This document shows, piece after piece, positions 6,602-11,044 of a stretch of DNA of 11,044 bases. Numbering within the stretch: the stretch's first letter is position 1; the number at the start of each line of letters is the position of its first letter. This DNA comes from Deltaproteobacteria bacterium (lineage in GTDB: Bacteria; Desulfobacterota; Desulfobacteria; Desulfobacterales; ETH-SRB1): NCBI GenBank assembly GCA_019314185.1, contig JAFCZU010000063.1, forward strand, positions 1 to 11,044. Direction: 5' to 3'. The translations under genes were made by a program, and so were the position numbers. The notes under the pieces are model-generated. The model did not search any database, was not told the origin of the DNA, and saw only the letters and a program-made list of their open reading frames with translations.

Positions 6602-7588
6602 TCATTGGTCTGTTGCTTGATCGTTGCCGGAAACTATATCGCCAGTGCTAATGCGATCAATGATATACTTGGGACGTCCTCTGACCTCGTTGTAAATTCG
6701 ACTTATATACTCACCAATTATACCGATTCCGAACAGGTTGAGCCCCCCGAAAAAACTAATAGTTATCAAATTGGAAGCCCAAGCCGTTACAGCCAAGCCG
6801 GAAATAACTTTATGGTAAAGAGCATAACTCGCCAATGTTAAGGAGACGGTTAAAGCCATAATGCCGAGGACCCTAAAAATAATAAGTGGTAAAAAAGAAA
6901 AAGAAAAAATGGCATTAAAGGCCAAATTCCATTTGCCCTTTAAGCCCGTCCTGGCCGAATTGTCATATCTTGGTCGACGTGGAACCGATACGCCGATCTG
7001 CTTGAAGCCGACCCATGCTCTGAGTCCGGGCATATATATATTTTTTTCGGGCAAAGAGAGCAGGGTGTTAACAACACGTCCGTCCATCAAGGCAAAATTT
7101 CCGGCATCGGGTGGTATATAGGTGTCGGACATCAGTAACAAGATGCGATAAAATAGCCAAAAAAGAAAGCGGAGCGGAACACTCTCCTGCCGGGAAGATC
7201 GTTTGGAATATACTACGTCATATCCCTCACGCCATTTTTGTAGAAACAAATCAAAGCATGCCGGATCATCCTGCATGTCTGAATCCATTAAGATGATAAC
7301 TTCGCCAATAGCTTGCTCCAACCCCGCATATACGGCCGAAGCATGCCCAAAGTTCCGAGATAGATGGACCACCTTGATTTTACCGGCATGATCCGCAACT
7401 ATGCGCTCTAGTTCCCGGTCGCTGCCGTCAGTGCTGCCGTCGTTGACTAAAATCAGCTCGTGTTGTTTAGCATAGCCTATCTTCTCAAACTCGTCTTCCA
7501 ACTCCTCGACAAATGCTCTAATATTCTCAACCTCGTTGTAAAAGGGGGCGACTACAGAAATTACCGAATCAGGACCAAAGTTACGCAT
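6602..7588 (-). CDS. GtrB/DPM1-like polyprenyl-phosphate glycosyltransferase (GT2)
   Basis: Transfers a sugar from a nucleotide donor to undecaprenyl phosphate on the cytoplasmic face, yielding the lipid-linked monosaccharide used by GT-C enzymes. The 328 residues show a GT-A domain with VVAPFYNEVENI (12-23), VNDGSTDGS (48-56), SRNFGH (77-82), the metal-binding DSD of MDSDMQDDP (101-109) and DAGNFALMD (161-169). Two C-terminal membrane helices (about 231-257 and 270-294) follow, with the conserved tail GEYISRIYNEVRGRPKYI. Length and layout match GtrB, ArnC and bacterial DPM synthases. A strong Shine-Dalgarno AGGAGG (7605-7600, minus) overlaps the stop codon of the upstream methyltransferase gene, implying coupled translation. 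It is the obvious donor supplier for the two TMTC-like proteins and the YfhO-like protein in this window. The sugar cannot be told from the sequence. Confidence 0.92.
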   Translation of the reverse strand: MRNFGPDSVISVVAPFYNEVENIRAFVEELEDEFEKIGYAKQHELILVNDGSTDGSDRELERIVADHAGKIKVVHLSRNFGHASAVYAGLEQAIGEVIILMDSDMQDDPACFDLFLQKWREGYDVVYSKRSSRQESVPLRFLFWLFYRILLLMSDTYIPPDAGNFALMDGRVVNTLLSLPEKNIYMPGLRAWVGFKQIGVSVPRRPRYDNSARTGLKGKWNLAFNAIFSFSFLPLIIFRVLGIMALTVSLTLASYALYHKVISGLAVTAWASNLITISFFGGLNLFGIGIIGEYISRIYNEVRGRPKYIIDRISTGDIVSGNDQATDQ

Positions 7589-7598
7589 GAAATAACAT

Positions 7599-7605
7599 AC
7601 CTCCT
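7599..7605 (-). promoter_or_regulatory. Shine-Dalgarno of the GtrB-like gene, overlapping the upstream stop
   Basis: On the minus strand AGGAGGT (7605-7599) sits about 10 nt before the ATG at 7588 and overlaps the TAG stop (7606-7604) of the methyltransferase gene. The arrangement ties the two genes into one translational unit. Confidence 0.75.
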
Positions 7606-8332
7606 ATTCTGATTTCAAAACAATAAAAAAGGATAGTCCTATTGGCAACTCCAGGGGAATTAAAGCGCATTCCAGACGACCCCACCACTTTAAACACTTG
7701 TTAACGATTTCCGGGACTTCGGGGAACTCAGCCCGTTCCCTTTGACATTTAAAGAGCCGATCTTTACCTCTTAAGATCAAGGCCGGCAGAAAGCTCAAAG
7801 CGTTATGGTATGAGATAACCATGGGCTGAAAACCAACATCTCTAAATGCCCGGTAAAGCCTTGATTTTGAATACCGACGATAATGACCTAAGACCTTGTC
7901 CCAACTGGAGAAAAGGAATTGGTGTGCGGGCACTGTCAGCACTGCCATACCGCCTCGACTCAACACCCTCCGAGCTTCATATAGACAAGCTCTATCATCT
8001 TTAATATGCTCGAGCACATCAAGCATTATTACTACTTGAAAAGAGTGTTTTTTAAAAGGCCACGCTTGACCGGCGTCGAAGGTAAGGCTCTCGGTTACTC
8101 CCTTGACCTTTGCTAACCGAATTGCGTTAATAAAGATATCTGTGGCAACTACATTCGCGCCCGCCTGGATCAGAAGGGAAGACAAAAGTCCGCCACCGCA
8201 CCCCACTTCCAATATTCGACTAGCAGATAAACCTTGACTGTCCAGAAACTTAAGCACAAGCTGTCGCCTGTTAACGTGCCACCAGTAGTTTGCCTCCTTG
8301 AGGTTAATTTCTAACAGATGTTCTTCATCCAT
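7604..8332 (-). CDS. Class I SAM-dependent methyltransferase
   Basis: The 242-residue cytosolic protein has a Rossmann-type SAM fold: motif I ILEVGCGGG (40-48), acidic strand-2 end VVATD (D65), motif IV-like VIMLDVLEHIKDD (101-113) and a post-motif VLSRGGMAVLTVPA. The sequence SWDKVLGHYRRY (143-154) is a feature of a methyltransferase subfamily frequently encoded beside polyprenyl-phosphate glycosyltransferases. It is the first gene of the four-gene minus-strand operon, 15 bp before the GtrB-like gene. It likely O- or N-methylates the sugar or another intermediate of this pathway; the acceptor is unknown. The start at 8332 is preceded by AAAGGCGG at suitable spacing. Confidence 0.85.
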   Translation of the reverse strand: MDEEHLLEINLKEANYWWHVNRRQLVLKFLDSQGLSASRILEVGCGGGLLSSLLIQAGANVVATDIFINAIRLAKVKGVTESLTFDAGQAWPFKKHSFQVVIMLDVLEHIKDDRACLYEARRVLSRGGMAVLTVPAHQFLFSSWDKVLGHYRRYSKSRLYRAFRDVGFQPMVISYHNALSFLPALILRGKDRLFKCQRERAEFPEVPEIVNKCLKWWGRLECALIPLELPIGLSFFIVLKSE

Positions 8333-8424
8333 TTAGCGCCGCCTTTGGTCACTAACAAAGAAAAGTGCTTGATAGAGGAGAAAATTGAGAATATAATCCG
8401 GCATCATGTTAAAAAAAAGTGTGC

Positions 8425-8438
8425 GGAATATATATTCC
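8425..8438. repeat. Perfect 14-bp palindrome GGAATATATATTCC
   Basis: The sequence equals its own reverse complement and lies about 93 bp upstream of the methyltransferase start. It could be an operator for a dimeric regulator of the minus-strand operon. The AT core makes chance possible. Confidence 0.4.
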
Positions 8439-8596
8439 CTTTAACTTACTTGTTATAGCCATCAAATTAAGATGCTTTTACCGGCTTTTGTTACCATATA
8501 GGCATTAAAGTCTCAACCATAACTTTATGTTTGATATTTTCCAGATTGAACAATCCTTTCCAGAACTTAAATAGAGAAAACCAGCACGTCAAATTG

Positions 8597-8625
8597 TTGA
8601 CTTAATCCTTTGTTTTTCATATCAT
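8597..8625 (+). promoter_or_regulatory. Sigma-70 type promoter for the second TMTC-like gene
   Basis: TTGACT (8597-8602), a 17-bp spacer and TATCAT (8620-8625) each differ from consensus by one base. Transcription would begin near 8632, about 46 nt ahead of the ATG at 8678. The layout resembles the promoter of the first TMTC-like gene. Confidence 0.68.
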
Positions 8626-8677
8626 TTTATTTTTTATTACCTCAGCCTTCAGTTTTTAAGCAACTTAAGCAATCCAA

Positions 8678-10486
8678 ATGAAAAAACCTCTTATGAAGGT
8701 ATTAAAACTGCCTGATAAATCTAACACTCGGCTATTTATCTATTTTATAGCTGTAGGTGTGTTTGCTTGTTTTTTGCCGACATTGAACAGTGGGTTTGTT
8801 TGGGATGACAACCATAATTTTGTTGAGAATTTCAATTATCGTGGCCTCTCCTCCTCTAATTTTTATTGGATGTTTACGACATTCCATGATGCAAATTACC
8901 ATCCATTAACCTGGCTGACCATAGGCGTTGATTATCTTCTTTGGGGCATGAATCCGGCCGGATATCATCTGACTAATCTGGTATTGCATGTTCTGAACGC
9001 TGTTTTGTTTTTTTTATTAATTATTGCATTTCTGCAACGAACATCCAATATCACTACTGATAACTATAGGATTGACATCCAAATAAGTGCGGTTATCGGC
9101 GCTCTCTTTTTTGCTGTCCATCCTTTAAGGGTAGAATCAGTGGCCTGGATATCTACACGCGGCGATCTTCTCTGCGGCTTTTTCTATATTCTTACTATAA
9201 TTGCCTACATGCGGATGAATGATAAAAATGAGACTGTCCACAGGAAAAAATGGTTCCTGCTCTCGCTGCTTTTTTTTGTATTTTCACTATTATCAAGAGC
9301 CTGGGGAATTACACTGCCGCTGATACTGCTGATTTTAGATGTCTATCCGCTACGACGTCTGGCCTGGAAAGAACAACTTACCGGAAAGCATATCACAATC
9401 TTGATAGAAAAAATTCCTTTTGCCCTGCTTGCTTCCGGCGCCGCAATACTGGCGTTTTTTGCTAAAAAAGGGTCAATGCTGATCTTATCAAAACACGGCA
9501 TTATTGACCGTATTATGCAGTCAACCTACGGATTATGTTTTTATGTCTGGAAAACTATAGCGCCGGTTAAGCTTTCTCCATTTTACATGCTGTCTAAAAG
9601 CTTTGATCCAATGGAGCCAAAGTATATTTTATGCGCATTGTTGGTCTTTAGCACCACTGCCGTGCTGGTTTGCATGAAAAATCGATGGCCATGGGCAATC
9701 ACAGCCTGGGTTTGTTATATAATAATTGTTTCTCCACTTCTCGGCATTGTTCAGAGCGGTCCGCAGATTGTCGCTGACCGTTATACATATATTTCATGCA
9801 TGCCATTTGGAATACTTGTCGGAGCCGGAACGCTCAAGTTATGGATGTCTTTACACAAAAAAAGTTTGCTCTCTATAGCCGGCATTTTTGTTATTCCACT
9901 GATATGTGCTGGCTTGATTGCTTTATCAGGCATTAGCTTCCGGCAAACTCGGACATGGCATGACAACCGAACATTTTGGGACCATGTTCTAAAACTTAAT
10001 CCATCTAATTATACAGCCTATTACAATCGGGGAGTATTAAATCAGGATCAAGGCTATCTGAACGCAGCTATTGATGATTACGACTCTGCTATTTTGTCAG
10101 ATCCAGAATATTCGGAAGCCTTTTATAATCGAGCTGTTTCGCACCAGAGCCTGAAGGATTTTAAGAGTGCAATTTTAGATTACACATGCGCCATTCGGTT
10201 TAATCCCAAGCATTATAAAGCATATAACAATCGAGGAGGGTTGCTTAAAAAACAAGGAGATTTGGACGGTGCCATAGCGGATTTCAATGCGGCTATTCGC
10301 TTGGCACCTTTTTCTCCTGAGGCATATGCCAATCGGGGAATGATCCGTCTATCGCAAAATAACCTGCAAAGGGCTTTTCAGAATTTTGTCAAAGTTCTTG
10401 AGGTAGCTTCACCGTCTTGGCCGCACAGGTTGGCAGTCGAACAGCACCTTATTGATTTACGTAAAAGGCTTGACGCATCGGACTAA
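8678..10486 (+). CDS. TMTC-like GT-C membrane glycosyltransferase with C-terminal TPR repeats (second paralogue)
   Basis: The 602-residue paralogue of the protein at 1243 has the same order of blocks: first-loop FVWDDNHNF (40-48; D43 and D44 candidate catalytic residues), HPLTWL (75-80), HPLRVESVAWISTRGDLL (148-165) and ADRYTYIS (366-373), with about ten to twelve membrane spans up to about residue 420. Four TPRs follow (about 444-580), each with the N-R-G/A signature (YYNRGVL, FYNRAVS, YNNRGGL, YANRGMI). It is about 60 residues shorter than the first copy, which carries an extra C-terminal helical segment. The expected role is the same: a GT-C transferase using polyprenyl-phosphate sugar, acting in the inner membrane with a periplasmic acceptor. 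The two copies are clearly diverged, so they may serve different acceptors or add different sugars. The ATG at 8678 lacks a Shine-Dalgarno; an in-frame ATG at 8693 is an alternative with no better site. Confidence 0.8.
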   Translation: MKKPLMKVLKLPDKSNTRLFIYFIAVGVFACFLPTLNSGFVWDDNHNFVENFNYRGLSSSNFYWMFTTFHDANYHPLTWLTIGVDYLLWGMNPAGYHLTNLVLHVLNAVLFFLLIIAFLQRTSNITTDNYRIDIQISAVIGALFFAVHPLRVESVAWISTRGDLLCGFFYILTIIAYMRMNDKNETVHRKKWFLLSLLFFVFSLLSRAWGITLPLILLILDVYPLRRLAWKEQLTGKHITILIEKIPFALLASGAAILAFFAKKGSMLILSKHGIIDRIMQSTYGLCFYVWKTIAPVKLSPFYMLSKSFDPMEPKYILCALLVFSTTAVLVCMKNRWPWAITAWVCYIIIVSPLLGIVQSGPQIVADRYTYISCMPFGILVGAGTLKLWMSLHKKSLLSIAGIFVIPLICAGLIALSGISFRQTRTWHDNRTFWDHVLKLNPSNYTAYYNRGVLNQDQGYLNAAIDDYDSAILSDPEYSEAFYNRAVSHQSLKDFKSAILDYTCAIRFNPKHYKAYNNRGGLLKKQGDLDGAIADFNAAIRLAPFSPEAYANRGMIRLSQNNLQRAFQNFVKVLEVASPSWPHRLAVEQHLIDLRKRLDASD

Positions 10487-10550
10487 CAGTATGGTCTTGG
10501 TAATAATATTTTGATTATTATCGATATATTACTCAATTGTTTAGTGATAA

Positions 10551-10617
10551 CTCTCGGCCGGGCAAATGATTAACATATTCATTTTTTACTTAGCCGATTG
10601 ATTTTGTGTGCCGAGAG
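10551..10617. repeat. Inverted repeat CTCTCGGC / GCCGAGAG
   Basis: Perfect 8-bp GC-rich arms at 10551-10558 and 10610-10617 flank 51 bp. The right arm abuts TATAAT (10619-10624). It may be an operator pair or a long-loop hairpin between the second TMTC-like gene and the broken phosphodiesterase gene; no T-tract follows the right arm. Confidence 0.4.
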
Positions 10618-10624
10618 GTATAAT
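10598..10624 (+). promoter_or_regulatory. Possible promoter of the broken phosphodiesterase gene
   Basis: A perfect TATAAT (10619-10624) is preceded by TTGATT (10598-10603), but the spacer is only 15 bp, shorter than usual. The start would be near 10631, just ahead of the ATG at 10650. Confidence 0.35.
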
Positions 10625-10649
10625 TGGAGTCACAAAAGGTGTTTTGCGC

Positions 10650-10947
10650 ATGAAAAAGCTATTTCCTTTTAGTCAGGAAAGGTCTGCTGTTTCTTTTTGT
10701 ATCAGTGATAATTGCAGGTGTTTTTTATCATCAGTATGGGTTTAAGTTATATCGCCCTCAGCAACCGTTTCTGATTGCCCATGCTGGCGGGGCTATTAAT
10801 GGCAGAACATATACAAATTCACTTGAAGCGTTTGAATTTAATTATGCAAGCGGCCACAGATTCTTTGAGGTGGATTTTTCCTGGACTACCGACGGAAACT
10901 TGGTATTAATACATGACTGGACCAAAACTTTTCTTGGTAGTGTATAA
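10650..10947 (+). pseudogene. Glycerophosphodiester phosphodiesterase-like gene, frameshifted and cut by an insertion sequence
   Basis: The GDPD family hydrolyses glycerophosphodiesters. The fragment reads a membrane anchor (LLFLFVSVIIAGVFYHQYG), then LIAHAGG, YTNSLEAFEFNYASGHRFFEVDFSWTTDG and LVLIHDWTKTF. These are the family's first His, the ENxLEAF-like block, the metal-binding E-x-D (FEVDF) and the second His (HD), all in order. The best start is ATG at 10650 with AAAGGTG upstream, reading MKKLFPFSQERSA, but that frame stops soon. The catalytic frame, open from 10654, has only an in-frame GTG at 10705. A one-base shift near 10675-10690 would join the two frames. On the right, homology ends after HDWTKTF and the frame meets TAA at 10945 inside an apparent insertion-sequence end. 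Only about a third of the usual 250-280 residues remain, so the product is almost certainly inactive. Whether the frameshift is natural or a sequencing error is not decidable here. Confidence 0.72.
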
Positions 10948-10982
10948 TCTTTTGTGTAAAATTTAAAACAGGTAGAAAAAAA

Positions 10983-11039
10983 GGCGCTTTTCCTTTAAAA
11001 AGGTTTTACTCATAAACCAAAAAAGAAAGGAGAAGCGCC
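10983..11039 (+). promoter_or_regulatory. Long hairpin that would sequester the transposase ribosome site
   Basis: GGCGCTTTTCCTTT (10983-10996) pairs with AAAGGAGAAGCGCC (11026-11039) over 14 positions with one G-U pair. A nested GGTTT/AAACC stem (11002-11006, 11014-11018) lies within the loop. The right arm contains the Shine-Dalgarno AAAGGAG and ends 1 nt before the ATG at 11041. Such structures block translation of transposase from read-through transcripts in IS10 and similar elements. Function here is inferred from the geometry. Confidence 0.6.
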
Positions 11040-11040
11040 C

Positions 11041-11044
11041 ATGA
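11041..11044 (+). CDS. Start codon of a putative transposase gene (4 bases visible)
   Basis: Only ATGA is visible. The call depends on the Shine-Dalgarno AAAGGAG (11026-11032), 8 nt upstream, and on the position about 105 bp inside the insertion-sequence end. The product cannot be read from this window. Confidence 0.4.

Larger units (their letters stand above)
8333..8677. other. Divergent intergenic region between the glycosylation operon and the second TMTC-like gene
   Basis: This 345-bp AT-rich stretch has no credible gene. It must hold promoters for both directions. The plus-strand promoter at 8597-8625 is convincing. For the minus strand the best -35 candidate is TTGACG at 8592-8587, back to back with the plus-strand TTGACT (GTCAA-N4-TTGAC), but no good -10 follows it. 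A 14-bp perfect palindrome lies at 8425-8438. Confidence 0.55.
10936..11044 (+). mobile_element. Left end of an IS256-like (Mutator-type) insertion sequence, partial
   Basis: Phosphodiesterase homology breaks at about 10935. The following GGTAGTGTATAATC and TTTGTGTAAA (10951-10960) resemble IS256-family terminal repeats, which carry a GTATAA...TTGTGTAAA pattern. A start codon at 11041 with AAAGGAG upstream fits a transposase gene beginning about 105 bp from the end, usual for this family. If the left end is at 10936, the flanking 8 bp (CTTTTCTT, 10928-10935) should be the target duplication. The rest of the element lies outside the window. The insertion is well supported; the family name is recalled from end sequences and less certain. 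Confidence 0.58.

Noticed and set aside
10501..10520. TAATAAT / ATTATTA hairpin after the second TMTC-like gene as a terminator
   Set aside because: The 7-bp stem is entirely A-T and no T-run follows, so it would be too unstable to terminate transcription.
1..11044. CRISPR array, tRNA, rRNA or cobalamin riboswitch (given the B12 enzyme)
   Set aside because: No regularly spaced repeats, no cloverleaf or rRNA segments, and no recognisable B12-box upstream of the operon were seen.

Overview
The window reads like an accessory surface-glycan or pilus locus from a Gram-negative, moderately AT-rich bacterium. A member of the Desulfobacterota (former Deltaproteobacteria) is the best guess. The reasons are a type IV pilin driven by a near-perfect sigma-54 promoter, two large membrane-plus-TPR proteins of the TMTC-like type often found in that group, a B12-dependent radical SAM protein beside polyprenyl-phosphate glycosyltransferase genes, and an IS256-like insertion end. 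No rRNA, tRNA or CRISPR array is visible, so the taxonomy is inference only.

Layout from left to right. Positions 1-153 (minus) hold the first 51 codons of an AbiEii/DUF1814-like nucleotidyltransferase, with its own promoter and a dyad-symmetric operator candidate. Positions 259-507 are non-coding and contain two identical GTGA-N3-TCAC palindromic boxes 21 bp apart. A monocistronic type IV pilin gene (595-1002, plus) lies between a sigma-54 promoter and a strong intrinsic terminator. A 662-residue TMTC-like GT-C glycosyltransferase with C-terminal TPRs follows (1243-3231, plus) behind a sigma-70 type promoter. A compact four-gene minus-strand operon then runs from 8332 down to 3290: SAM methyltransferase, GtrB/DPM-like polyprenyl-phosphate glycosyltransferase, cobalamin-binding radical SAM protein, and a YfhO-like polytopic membrane protein. 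Beyond a 345-bp divergent intergenic region is a second TMTC-like gene (8678-10486, plus). The right end holds a glycerophosphodiester phosphodiesterase-like gene that is broken twice: an apparent frameshift near its start, and a cut by the left end of an insertion sequence whose transposase begins at 11041.

Working model (inference): the GtrB-like enzyme loads a sugar onto undecaprenyl phosphate on the cytoplasmic face. The methyltransferase and/or the radical SAM enzyme modify the sugar or the lipid. The multi-pass GT-C-like proteins (two TMTC-like, one YfhO-like) then use the lipid-linked sugar on the periplasmic side, possibly to O-glycosylate the neighbouring pilin or another exported protein. 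Eukaryotic TMTC1-4 are protein O-mannosyltransferases. Finding two bacterial relatives beside a pilin and a DPM-like donor synthase makes a bacterial TMTC-type O-glycosylation system the most interesting hypothesis here.
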